Both the position numbers and the translations under genes were made by a program. Below the pieces are notes generated by a model, which was not told where the DNA came from, searched no databases, and worked only from the letters and a program-made list of their open reading frames with translations. DNA of 64,000 bases, taken from positions 7,194,501-7,258,500 of the forward strand of contig CM040101.1 of the NCBI GenBank assembly GCA_022496805.1, read 5' to 3'. Position 1 is the first letter of the stretch. Every line of letters begins with the position of its first letter. Shown one piece after another: positions 33,726 to 46,328 of the stretch. This DNA is from Pohlia nutans. Lineage: Eukaryota; Streptophyta; Bryopsida; Bryales; Mniaceae.

Positions 33726-36700
33726 CCTAAATTCAATATCATCATTGATGCCTTATTCATGATACTTAGTAAAAACTAGCATATGTTCGTTTTTAGTATA
33801 CAAGGGAAAATTGTACATAAGTATGCAAAATTCATGAATGCTACTCTCGTTCTTCTGTTCATGAGCCGTGCTTTGTGATCGTGAAATACACACCTGTAGT
33901 TGATATTATGAAAATTCATTTCATACTCTCTGCTTTTAGCACTAGCATTTTGTAGGGAACACTACAAATAATCAAATAATTCATAAAATTTTGACTGGAA
34001 CATAATACATGAGTATACCTGATAAAATTCTTGAAACGTGGAACACTTGGCACGATGTTGACAGCTTTAACCGTTCCTCTGCCAATAGCCACCCCCACAA
34101 ATCAAATGAAACTGTGAAAAACAGCAGTAAGATGCCGTTGTCCTCCAGCATTGTATAGAATCGGGTGTGGGCCTCAATAGATCACTTACCTTTTTTGAAT
34201 GCATATGTACACTAGCCTTTTTGTGCGCCAAATATGGAGAGCAGCATCCGCACCAACACTGCATCACTCAGATCTGCAGAAATTCATCAAACAGTTCTGT
34301 TTTGTTAAGCAACCCACACTCGATATGTTACCAAATGAACATTGCATTAACACAAACATTGCCACATGGTCACGGCATTGTACGTTGAAAGTCATCCTCA
34401 GTTTCACACAGTATTTTGTACATCCTGTTCATAGGTTTCTTCCTTGCGCTGACATGTACAGCAAAGGTAATAGCAGTAGGTACCACAATAGTTTCACATG
34501 GTAACAGACTAAGAGCTTTGACGTTGAAAACTCTGCCAGAAGCTCCTACAGCTATTGTCATTGTTCAAGTGAATTGCACAAAGCATCACCGTTTCATCTC
34601 CCACTGCAGAGACTCTGCCTGGATCTCTTGCCTGCCTTCCAACAGGTAGGTCAATGTCTTCACTAGTGCATTGCCCCCATCACCATCCAACTAAGACTGC
34701 TCTTCACCACCTGCAACGTGGCATGGGAGTTCCATAAATTAAACACTCTCAATTGTCTCTAATGACACTGACTCGTGGGGGTTTCAAAATGCACACTCAC
34801 ATGTGGAAATTCTCGAGGTTTCATATGTGTACACGAGAAGAAAATACATGGAATGTGCAATTACAGAGTGTGTCGTTGCAGAGGTACTTTGGATGTAATA
34901 TAAAACGCACAATAAGCAAGCATTTCACCTAATATTCAGAGGTGCTGCAACGCATCAAGCGCTACTAGGGATAAACACATCGATGACAATGCCAATGTAG
35001 AAATCAACAAACAAGAACTACAACAACAACAACGCACTCTCTATTCTTCATGATATAGACAATTTGTATCAACCTGTGACTTGCACTGTACAGGTCGCAC
35101 ATGCTCTGAACATCGTGGTCCTAATCCTCTCCTTCTCACTGAAAACTCCACAGACATACACTATGCATTACGTTGAAGGGGCTTTTCTTCTCTCCAACAT
35201 TATCTTCTTCTGTACTGAATCTTCTGAATATAAGATCGACATACTTGCCCTTATAACAGCAATTCTACATGTCAAAACAAGTAACTACATTTCACTGGAA
35301 TAAGAATGAAGGATTCTGAATACATACCTACAATCTTGCCCATACACCCTAAAACCCTGCATTTTTCATGATATTCAAGCGTGCAAAAAGCCTCGTATCT
35401 GAACAAAACAATAAGGACACAAATGTCATCATACATTGGTCACACATAGTACATGCTACGGTGCATTCAGTCATACAAGTAGTACACATGTAGTCATGGT
35501 CACAGCACAAATGTTTCTAAGTTCCAAACTCCTTATATCATGCATTCTTACAATTTTCTAAGTTCAGCAGACTGTCTAAGGCGCTAGGACGCCTCTGCAG
35601 TAGAGTCATCAGAGACGTCCTCTAAGAGTTGTCGTGACTGTTCTCGTAGCTTTAATACCTTCTGGAGAATTCTGTCTGATCGAAGCAGCATTTCTACAAG
35701 CAACTTCCTATTCTCCAATGTCCTCCTACGGATATTCCTTGACCCCTGTGGATCCTCTTCTTTTTGAGGTTTACAAGTACAGGTGGTGTTTTCCAAGTTC
35801 TTATTGGAATTCTTCCTGTACTTGCAAATGCATGCATTCTCTAAGTCTACAACATCATGAACATTGTTTGCATCCACACTATCTTTGCGAATGCTACCTT
35901 GGTGATTACAGTCGGGCTTGGATTCCATGTTCAGGCAACTTCTTGAACCGCACTATAAGTCGAACATGAAGTTCTGGTTTTCAGTTATCCGAAGTGTAGC
36001 CCAAAAATTCTACTGCACAACACAGTGATCAATTAGAAAAAGGTGATATAGCCGTATTAATGGATCATACAGATGTAGTAAGAATTGCATGTCAAACAGC
36101 TTTGCCCACATTCACATAATTGAACACTACGCAGTCTTGGTAGCTTTTAAAAGAGATGGCAATTTCAAGTATGGAATGTTCCATGATGCAAGTTTGGGAA
36201 ATATTACAAGCCGAACAGAACTCCTGAACTTCTAAGAAGATGAACAATAAACACGAAGAGTAACATTGCATATGATCATTGCAATATCAGAACTATGTAG
36301 GTGTTTACTCTCAATATAGGAGCATTCAGATTCTTTAAAAACGACAACATCCCAAACAGTCCAACACCTTAAATAGTCTGTGAACCGTCTAATCAAATTT
36401 TAACCTTGGAATTACACACCAACTGTTGGATTATAGTACTTAACCTCCTGAGACAATAATCTGCGCAAAGAGGGATTTCTGGTGTAAAACACAGTGGACT
36501 ACTATAAGGCATATTTAATTGAAAATTGGGAGGCCTATGTTCAAGGTTAAACTTACTAGGTGATCATGTATGGTCACTGATGGAATACATTGGCGTTAAC
36601 GAAACACATGAACCACTTACATAATTCTGCGAGTTGAATTCCTATATAACCTCCACCTCTGTCAGAACCCCAGTTCGCTGCTCACAGAAGAATCTGTATC

Positions 36701-38244
36701 AACAACATGATAACAGTAGCCTACCAGAAGGTCAGTGACGCACACATGGTGATACACAAAAGTGAAGCAGGTGGCAGATAATTTCCCTCAACTTGATATG
36801 GCATTCAAGGACCAAATTCTAGATCTCATGAAATATAGACATACCGCTACAACAATTTTCATGATTTTTAAACTTTTCCGCAGTATCCTAAAACATTGCA
36901 AAGTATGCTTGACAAGTGACGTTCAATTTTTATTTTTCTTCATCGAGTACTATGCGGGTGCACAATCTAATCAAATGGAACTACTCATTTATTACATATT
37001 CATTGGACACTTACTGTCTATGATGACAAAAACATAAAACTCAACACTACCTAACTGCATTATGTTTGACTAAACATCTTGAACAACCGATACTGAATGC
37101 ACTACAGACAGCAGCTACTTCTTCATCACCTGCAAGCTTGAAGCTTACATGAATCCACACCTTGCAATGACAATTCCCACGACTCTGATCCTTGAAAAGT
37201 AGTGCAGCGCAGCAGCAAGTCCTGAGAGCTGGAATCCTTCGGTGGGCGGTTGAAGTGCAAGGCCGAACTCGTGAATGTCTCCTCTGTAAGCTTCCAACGG
37301 CGTGCACGCAGTCCTGAGCAGTAGAAGACGGCGCAATGCCTATTCCCAATGAGTACGAAGTGCTTCGCTTGAGAACAATCAAGATGAATCAGCAACTACT
37401 TCAAGAGAAACTGCACCATGAGAACTCAGTGTAAGCTTACCTAACTATACTGTGAAAACGAATTTACCTGTGCCTGTAGTTTGATGCTTGATTGGCGCTC
37501 CCCATGGCATCGTGTGGTGGTGGCAGTGGACCACGTTGCGTTGGGGGTGCTTCTTCTGATCCATGCAGATAAATCCTGCGCTGGTATAGTGTCGCGTTCT
37601 GGCCGCCTTCAATTGCAAACTCGTTCCTGAAACTCGCGGCGCTTATCGCCACCCCACAAATAGATCTATGGGAATCACGCGTCAACTTGCGCTCACATTC
37701 CATGCTCTAGCGCTAAAAATTTGCCCTGCATTCTCCAGTAGCGGTGTACAGTAGTTGTGGGCCGTAGCGAAGAATGCTGCCACAGTGATTGTTTTCGTCT
37801 AGGGGAAAGTGCCTTCTGAAACCCTAAAATTAGAATTTGGATGAATTTCATTCGAAGTCCGCCTGGCAAGGAAATTTCATAAGTTACCACCTTCTTCTTA
37901 GCTTCAGTGGAAGCCTTTTTGTTGTAGCATGCATGCACTGGGTTGCATGATTAGTGAGCTCCGTCAGTGGAGCATACCTTAACGAGATTTTTATCGTGCA
38001 CTCTCTACCCTAATCACTAAGGAGATATTCCTACAATCCGGGGGGCGTTGAAGGCGGTAAGTTCCTCTTTTTATCGTTGTGTGTGAATTAGTAGTGAGCC
38101 GTAAATTTTGTGTCAAATCGTATGCCTCTCTCGCACTGCACCATTGTCTTAGGTATACCTCCAGTGTTTTTGTGAAAATTTACGGCATGGTAATAGTTGA
38201 AGTGTTCTTCTTTGTCTAATAGTTTCACTGTGTGTGCAATGCAG
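33726..38244. other. Divergent promoter/spacer region of the CACTA element
   Basis: The 4.5 kb between the two divergent transposon genes. It should contain both promoters and probably leader exons, but I cannot place them. A 114-codon open frame at 35584-35928 (-) is the only notable one. Splice-like GTAAGT words occur near 38,060 on the plus strand, suitable for a 5' exon of the TnpA-like gene. Confidence 0.5.
35584..35928 (-). CDS. Hypothetical 114-aa protein or exon inside the CACTA element
   Basis: An open frame from ATG at 35928 with no family I recognise. The N-terminal half has paired cysteines (ENACICKYRK, TTCTCKPQK). The C-terminal half is basic then leucine-rich (RRRTLENRKLLVEMLLRSDR, ILQKVLKLREQSRQLLEDV), predicted helical and possibly coiled-coil, with an acidic tail. 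It lies in the spacer upstream of the transposase gene on the same strand. It could be a third element gene, an exon, or chance; composition argues mildly for coding. Confidence 0.35.
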   Translation of the reverse strand: MESKPDCNHQGSIRKDSVDANNVHDVVDLENACICKYRKNSNKNLENTTCTCKPQKEEDPQGSRNIRRRTLENRKLLVEMLLRSDRILQKVLKLREQSRQLLEDVSDDSTAEAS

Positions 38245-41200
38245 GTATGACCAAATAAACAAGGCGGCCCTTGAAGATGCGGAGCTATATGAGAAAACCG
38301 GCAAAGTGAGAAGTCCATCGCCCGTGATATTGAGTGACTCCGAAGAAGACACTAAACCTGTGTTGAAGGGAGTCTGTGAAATTAGCAAGCGTGCTACAGA
38401 ACCTGCTTCCGTGAAACCGGACGTGGTAGCTAATACTGTCGAAGAAAGGGGAGAAGGGTGCAGCACGCCTGCACCACAGCAGTCTCAAGAGGAACGGTCG
38501 GTCACTAGTGACGATCCTGATACAGATATCGAAAGTCACCCTAGCGACACGGAGTACGATCCAGACAAAACTACCAAATCCTCTGCATCACAGGATAACA
38601 GCCCGGAAGAGCAGGACGAAAGCACAGACGAAGAGGACGAAAGCACAGAGGAGGAGGTATATCCGGCGACCAGCGAGGTACCCTGTAACCCTAAGTCTTA
38701 AGCACACACGTTATTGCACTAACCTACACATAAGCATTATTCTCTACACATAGACAGTTAGAATTCTGAATGCACGACATTGTGCTAGATTAGAGGAACA
38801 CCATATCATGTTTATGCACAGCAGTGTCTATTCTGTATGTGATTACAAACGTTGTAAGAATCCTTATGTTTGTTTTTCGCCTTTTCTTTGGGACATCAGG
38901 AGAAAGCTACGCCCGGAGAGGATAATATCCGAAAAACTCGATCGCAAACAACTAAGACAGAGGTATGTTACAGTGTCGGGTGAAATGGGATTTGGGGTGT
39001 GCGCCTGTCCCTATGCAATCATATATTATGTACTAAACAATGCATGTACTGAATGGGAATACCAGTGTTCCTAATGAGGTAGTATATCTCCAGTGACCCG
39101 ATTGTTCATCATTGTGAGCAGGTTCAAGAGAGATCTTGTCAGTCACTGAAATCTGGGGAGGCGCAGGAAACATGTGTAGAACCTACATTGTCCAAGAATG
39201 ATCTGCATGTGGACCATGCAGAGTACATTCCAAGGTTAGACTAAATACTACACCCGGGTATTTATTGAATTGTTTTATTTTTACTGTATCATGCAGGTAC
39301 AACGTCAATCAGAAAGTCTTCTCTTGTATTATCGGAAGATTATATGTTGACGTTCAGAGTAATTCCACTGCAGTGTAGCTTTGAATGAAAACAATAAGGA
39401 CGACATTACGGATTATAGGATTGATGCCACGGCTCCAGAGGTAAGGCAACTCTGTCCTTGTACTACTGAAATGTGTAGTGAACTACTTGGAAATGGGCCT
39501 TACTGTTATATGTTTGGTTTCAAATCCGTAAATTAATTTACAAACATGATCAGTACTCTCTTCTATACCGGGGCGATTTCTAGATTCCTGTTTCTTCGGT
39601 CATTGTTGTGAATGCACCGTGCAGTGTAAACGTTCAATTGTTCTACCATTATCGAGGACGCCCTGATCTATAATGTGACTGACTGTTTAATTTTTACAGT
39701 CACTTCAGGTGAAGACGGTGAATCGAGTTGTGGCGTATTGCAAGAAGTTAAAGCGTTTCATTGATAAGCCCGAGGTAAGACAAAGCACTGTTTCCATGCA
39801 GTTTAATAGTAGGGACTGTAGCGTAGAGTGTCTAAAAGATGTAAAGAGCAATTGATCGATCCTATATAACACAATTGCTCTGTTATTTAGTGACACTGCT
39901 GTCTTTTAGAATATCTAAACGTATATCCTGTACACTATATTTTAAGCATTAACTGCAACTATGTTATGGAATAGGGTGAAAGTTCGAAAATAGTGACAAC
40001 CCTACACGATGATGACCGGCCAGAGCCATGGTCGAGAAAGAAGAAACCTGTAGCACCCAGTACAAGGGAAACTAGAACATCGGCAAAAGCTACTGCCGGA
40101 AATGAAAGAGAAGAAGACGCAGTGGCCTCAAGCGTCCCGACTGGAGGCGGAAGAGGGCGCAGGAAAGGCAAAACAAAAGTGGTCAACAGTGGAAAGGGTC
40201 TAAAAAAGACTAAAACTATGCCTATTGCAGCCGCCGATGTTGTACTTGGACGGGCAGAGAAGACTGTCCAAAGTGTGGAGGAACAAAATCGAAAGACAGA
40301 GGAGGACGCACGAGCATGTGGACGAGTAGCCAGGACAATATCATCTCCTGCATTGCGGAAAACGTGCCCAACAACTCGAACGTTACTTGCTGCAGGTGAT
40401 GAAGAGATCCACAACAGCAGCCCACCCATGTCATCTGCGGTTCCTGGTGCCAACTCCAATACCGCACAACTAGAACGACACGCAAAAGGTATGACATATC
40501 AACACTGATCACTCTAGTATTTCATGTGTGTTTAGAAATTTAGACGTATAGTCTTCATAAAAAGATTTCACTAATGAACTCTGTTGAATGCACAAGGATG
40601 GAGTACCTATATGTACGGCCGGTGGAATGAACGGGGTAGACTTTGTTATCATTCTAATTATAGAGTGTCAACCAGTAAGGGTATAGTCACGGACAGTTGT
40701 CATGAACACGTGAAATGCTCATGTATGAGTCATAAAAATATAAGACAGTATGACTTGACTGTTTGAGTAACAGACACTAACAATGCTGCAGAGGATGACT
40801 GAAGAAAATAAACAAGACCCACCCCATGAAATGCAATGACTTTGATAAAGCTATATGTTTGAACAATTACACCAAGACGTGACATTGAAGATTCTGTGGC
40901 CATAACTGGGTACCTTCCAAATTTCATGCGTGCAAATATAGAGGACGCTGACATAACTGAACCTGCTATGAGTAATAAACACAAGTGTTTGAAAATTTTA
41001 GAAAACAAGGATCACTACCTTATCGTAAATGAATGAGTATGCATGGGTTTCAAGTCGGGGACTAACATATGAGACGTGTGTTACATGTGTCAGGGAAATC
41101 CAAGGAAGGAGAGACAGGGTTAATGGAAACTGTTAAGGAAACCCAAGCGTCTCCCGAGGATGGCATTGTGAAGCTAGCAGATATTGATCCCATGGAATGC

Positions 41201-43647
41201 GATGTGGAACCAGTACCGAAAATGGCAAAGGGTAAACAGAGCATATTTCCCAGCACCATAGTGGACACCACCGTCCAAATAGACATCCATTCTGAACCAT
41301 CGGGTGAGGAACATGGGGATCCTCACCAGAGGAGGTATATGCGGGACATGTCATCAAGGGGACACTACAAGTACAGGGTAAGCGCTTATGACTTAACGCA
41401 GATGTAGTTTTAGTATGAAGTGTGTGATATTTTCGAAAAGCATGATGTATTAACCATGAACGTTATTTTTTTGCAATGTTTCTTGCAGTCCGGAAGAAGG
41501 GGAGTACAACACAGTAACTCTTCTCGTGAGGGTCGTAGACCACGGCGGGAACGTTCTTATGACTCCATGTCGCGAAGCCCGCGACATCATCGATACGGGT
41601 CTACACGGAAGTATTACTCCAGAAGCCCCCGGCGCAGCAGGTCAAGGAGCCCTACCTATCACAGAGAGAGGCGCATCCACCCAACGTCACGATATGATAA
41701 AGAGTATACTGGGACAAGTGATCGAGGTATGTGGGAGTGGTTTATAATTTTTTTCCTACTAGTAATCGATGTTTTAACGAGTTTTGTGGAATTATGATAC
41801 ACACAATAATGAAACGTCTTCCTTACTACTTAGAGAATGACAGAGTAGAATAATAACGAGGTCTTACGTCACGAAAGGAGAAAAGATCGTGCGGTTAGTG
41901 TAATAAGATGGACTGCTTGAGTCTTGTGTGACCTTCTGTGTACAGTGCAGAATCAATAGTTTGAGACTTACTGTTATAGCAGGCAGGTCGTAATGAATGT
42001 TTAGAATGTCACTTATTTGCACAGTGTATGCTGGAGAGTACAGGCAATCTATAATACGCATTTCAAAATACACAGCTGAAGTGTTTGATTTTGTTCTAGT
42101 TCAAGGTAACTAACACACTATGTGTTTGTCAGGAGGTCGGCAGTTTCGCACCAGTACATCCATATCTCCAGAGCATCAAAGGAGGCAGTCAGTCTCTCAT
42201 GAGAAGGGTGGAAAGTACCGTAGGTCACAGTCCCCAGAACGTCGTCGACGAAGGCACCGGAGGAGCCGAAGTATCTCGAACTCGCTATCGCCCCATCCAT
42301 CCGTGCCTGGGAATTCACATGGCATTGCAGTGAAAGACCATGGGGGAGATGCACCTCTGAAGGCCGAAATCTTTATTCCAGAACGAGCAGTAGAGAGACG
42401 GAGCAGACGGCATAAACAAGCAGCTCGTGAACTAGAGGTAGCGCAACGCCAAAGAGATGGGAAAAAACCTTTTTACCTGACTCTGGATGCAGACGGGAAG
42501 CCATATGGGGCGGGAAAGCCAGCATGGGTCGCTGAGATAGGGAAGTTAGCAACCGGTTTAGACCCATCGTGCACTCATATTTCCAGGCAAACGTACGAAG
42601 CTGTCACAACATTAAAAGCGAGGTTGAATGAAAGCTTCGATTACTCTGGCACCCTGAATGATAACTACCTAAGATCTATGATGGGTAAGGCGGTGACAAA
42701 GAAGCGCGGAGAATTGATTTCCTTGATCAAAAAAGGAGGACCCCAACCTTTGCACATCGACCATGAAGTTTGGGACAGGCTCGTCAAATTAGCCAGCAGC
42801 AAACAGCGGGAAGAAAAATCCGAGCTAGGAAGGTACGCCAATGTATGCCGCAGGACCTATGGTAGAACAGGATCTCGTGGGGTGAACGGCATCCGAGAGC
42901 GACTCAGGGAAAAATTGAAGAGGTCTCCAGATCCCGAGGAAATGGAAGTGGAACAGAATCGCGACAAAGGATGGGGAGGCTACAAGAAATTGATGGCTAA
43001 AGTAAAACTGGAGAAGGAGTCAGTGCAAGTGTCATCGGATGATGACTCAATGGGTTCGCAGTCCAGGAGTCCCAATTCGGATCACAGTATGAGTGATGAG
43101 GAGCAGGGATTGCCACGAGAGTGTACACCAAGAGCTACAAGCGAGGTAGTTTTTTTTCGGAACTACATAATTGATTAGAGTGCTATATGCTAGGATAGTG
43201 AGTATGTTGTTACAGGTTTTTGTGACATTTTTTATGACTGGAGTTGGGCGTGCAGTGCTCCAATTACAGAGAGATTGTATGCATCTCGTCTCTGACATTG
43301 CAGGAAAACTGTATGCATTACTGTGTATAGTAACCGGGGTCGTTTTTGATTGCCCCGATTCAGTAGTAGTTAGCAACCTCTGACTGAGTAGCTGAAATTT
43401 TGGGTATTGAACATGTTGGTGTGTATTTCTTGTAGGAGAGATATGAGAAGAACGTCAAGTTGAAGGAGCATGATAAAGAAATGGCTAGGAGTGGGGGTAC
43501 TTCCAAAAAATTACACAATCCAGCCATGTAACAGAGAGCGTGTCAAAGGAGGACTACATTAAACAATTGCAAGCGGAAATTGAACGGCTCACGGCTGAAA
43601 GTGGGAAGGGCTCGACATCTACAAGGCACCATCGTCACTGTGCATGA
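38245..43647 (+). pseudogene. TnpA-like protein with RS domain and Ptta/En-Spm domain
   Basis: This is the probable accessory DNA-binding protein of the CACTA element. Exons: 38245-38656, 38900-38962, 39122-39234, 39374-39440, 39700-39774, 39975-40488, 41094-41377, 41489-41726, 42133-43145, 43436-43647; phases join throughout (about 997 codons). An upstream exon with the start is not resolved. The N-terminal third is acidic and Ser/Thr-rich. The eighth and ninth exons encode an RS domain (SPRRSRSRSP, SPERRRRRHRRSRS). Exon nine then carries a transposase_24 (Ptta/En-Spm)-like domain (DADGKPYG.., VWDRLV.., ANVCRRTYGRTGSRG). In exon ten the frame breaks in an A6 run at about 43,504-43,509 and stops at 43529-43531. 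The next frame continues as a predicted coiled coil (SKEDYIKQLQAEIERLTAE) to a stop at 43645-43647, so one A was probably lost. Confidence 0.75.
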
Positions 43648-45472
43648 GGCAAATCTTTGAACACATACTACTACATTTGAATACCCATCAATGGGAGGTA
43701 GAAGTCGGAAATTATACATATCATATAAGGAATAACGAGACTATGTTTATGATGTATGAGACAAATTGAGAGTATACGTTGCTTGGGAGGGGGGTGAATA
43801 GTGTCCCTACTGGAATGAAGAGACTCATGTAGACAGGATACGTAATTGTTTTCTGACATGATGAGGTTAACACGTGGTGAACATTGTGTAGGGAAGGTGC
43901 AAATAAGGATGGATGTCATACATACAATCCAAAATATGTAATTGGAGGGTCTGCAGATGTGACGGTAAAATTCCTGAGTCGTATATGTCGATAGGAAGTT
44001 GGCAGTGTTTGAGTATGTTGGATGAAGAACAGTGCATGGACATGGAAGAATGAAATAAACATCTCCATATTGGAAGAAATACGAGAGTACAATGTAAGCG
44101 ACATTATAGGGCATGGTCAAGTGATTTTGGACATTTTTTATATGTTGGGTAGGATGAGGTGGAATTGAATAGTGAGAGCCCATACTGAATGCTCAAAGAA
44201 CCAGTACTGTTGCATACGGAAATGCAAACATTTGGCTATGTAAGTAATTGACATCGTTGCTCAGAAGTTGCGAGTTTATGAACTGCTGGAATGCATAGTT
44301 CAAGTGACTCTTACTTTGTAATCCCGTGATGATTTAATAATTCTGTGCATTGGAAAACCGCAGGATTTAAAATCAAATTGCAGCACACAGAATGATGGTG
44401 TGCGAGCGGTGGCAAGGGCAACATATTAAAAGAAGCTTCAAAGCTAGAAGAGGATTGTCAATATCTAGGCTGATAGCAATTGAATACCGTAAAATGGCAG
44501 TAAATATAGGGCACGCAATAGGGTGTAGAAATGTAGCCTAAACCTCAAATGTAATTGCCTACATTGTGGAGAATGCAAATTTGAGGTTAAACAGGATTGG
44601 CCAATGCAAACTGCGGCCATGCAGTAAAAAAGCAGGCAGTACGAAATGTACTAGGAATGAAGATTGCGCATACAGTATGAACAGGGAAACCCTGATTTTC
44701 AACCAATTACATCTTCACATGTGCCGTAAGCCTGAATATTACTTCCATTACTGTGGGAACAAATATGGGTAAATTGAGACAACAAAAGCTATGCAGTAAA
44801 TTATGACAACGTAACTGTATTGAAAAGGGCAGTAACAATATGTGTTTACCTCCTACAGTGAAGTAACAAAATGAGCATTGTTACTGGTGCGTCATTGTAA
44901 TTCAACAAAGAGAGAATGCTATTTTTGGGCAGGGGTCATCGAATCCTAGTAGAAATGGATAATTAAAAAATGTCACACACGTGGACAGCTCTGCCACTGT
45001 ACAGTACACGTCATCGATATCACATGACGTGGCGTTCAAAGTCACAGCGCATGAACAGTATTGGACGACCGAATCAACGGAACCGATCAACAACTCCTTG
45101 TTAATTCATGACCAGATCAACGCGTCCGGATCAACATCCACGACCAACGCTCTCCTGTTGGTTTTCTGTTGATCCGGTCACAGAATTTCTACTAGTGAAT
45201 AAAGGTTTTTTTTTAAAATGAATAATTTATTTAATATTTTTTTATAAATAATATTCTGTGTACTTATACACAACTAGCACAGACTTGTTGCATTGCAACA
45301 ATGAATATAAGAGAATATAGAAAGGTCCGTTGCAATGCAACAACATCAATGCATGCAAGAATGTAGTGGGATGGCTCCAGAAGACATGGTGTCATTGATT
45401 TGGATGAACAAATGTGTTGATGAAAACGTGATCATCCACACAAATGAAAACATGACCGTTTTTGTAACAACG

Positions 45473-45633
45473 CATAACATTCAGTAGCCTTCACACCCAC
45501 TGCCTTTCCTTCAAGCACTTTTCTCATCACCTTGAGTCTCCACCTGTCCACTTAGCTACTGATGGGTATAGAATATTCCACAGCATCTACTATAGAGCCA
45601 AGGCAGAGCCAGTGGATGCTACCGAATGTTATG
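45473..45633. mobile_element. CATAAC-family MITE, short form, reverse (copy 4)
   Basis: 161 bp from CATAACATTCAGTAGC to GCTACCGAATGTTATG. Its interior is the reverse complement of the copy at 82. It lies 0.7 kb upstream of the GT47 start codon, so it may sit in the promoter region. Confidence 0.8.
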
Positions 45634-46328
45634 CAGGGTCGTGACAAATTACGTGACAATGTGCATTTAATATAGCAGATTTCATAAAGAAGAATAGCAA
45701 AGAACGCAACCTATATATCACCAAGAACAAAGCTCAGAGTTTTTGAAGAACGGAATAATATGCACGTTCTTGGGCAACACAGGTGGTGCCCTGCTTTGCC
45801 AAGAAAAACTTACTGCAGCAACGCAAAGCTTGACAGAACCAACCCTGCATACCACTCACTCCGGCCATCTTCTCGCCTGAGCATGCAGCAGCTTGCAATC
45901 TGCACGCCCGTAGCACCACAGCCATTGCATGTTTCCATCCCTGCAGCAAGCATCCTGAATATATGCACAGATCCATGGGCTCGTAGACTGGTCTGAGCTC
46001 GATCGATCACGCTCTAACTTCCCACTCTCCACCATACCTATGAATTCACCTCTTACAGTAACTAAAGCATGATCTTCACTCTTTCACAGTCCCTGAATCA
46101 AACACACAACCTTCATTTAATTCATTAATTTGACAGATCTCACGCCGAGAATGTGAAGCTGCAGGAAATCCAGTCCTGTATACGCGTGAAGAACGGCAGG
46201 GCGTTAGAGATGACAATCTTGAGGCGTTTTGTGATTCGTTTTTCCGTGATCAACTAGAGTTCTGGCTGTGAAGAAACGGGTGTGGAGGAAATTATATATT
46301 GATGGTGGAAAATCTGCCCAAGTCATAG

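Larger units (their letters stand above)
26175..45197. mobile_element. Complete 19,023-bp CACTA (En/Spm) transposon
   Basis: The left end is CACTAGTAGAAAATGGCGCC and the right end is inverted CACTAGTAGAAATTCTGTG. A 3-bp target duplication AAT flanks it exactly (26172-26174, 45198-45200). The right 200 bp contain several GATCAAC words in both orientations (about 45,060-45,180), typical of subterminal binding sites; the left end has at least one. Inside are a TNP2-type transposase gene on the minus strand and a TnpA-like gene on the plus strand, diverging from about 33.7-38.2 kb. In maize En/Spm the two products come from one transcript unit, so the divergent layout differs. Both genes are nearly intact. 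Confidence 0.93.

Noticed and set aside
39959..40512. Open frames of 166 and 96 codons on the minus strand
   Set aside because: They are antisense to the well-phased TnpA-like exon 39975-40488.
45734..46010. Small frames upstream of the GT47 start
   Set aside because: They overlap one another on both strands with no motif; more likely promoter or leader DNA.
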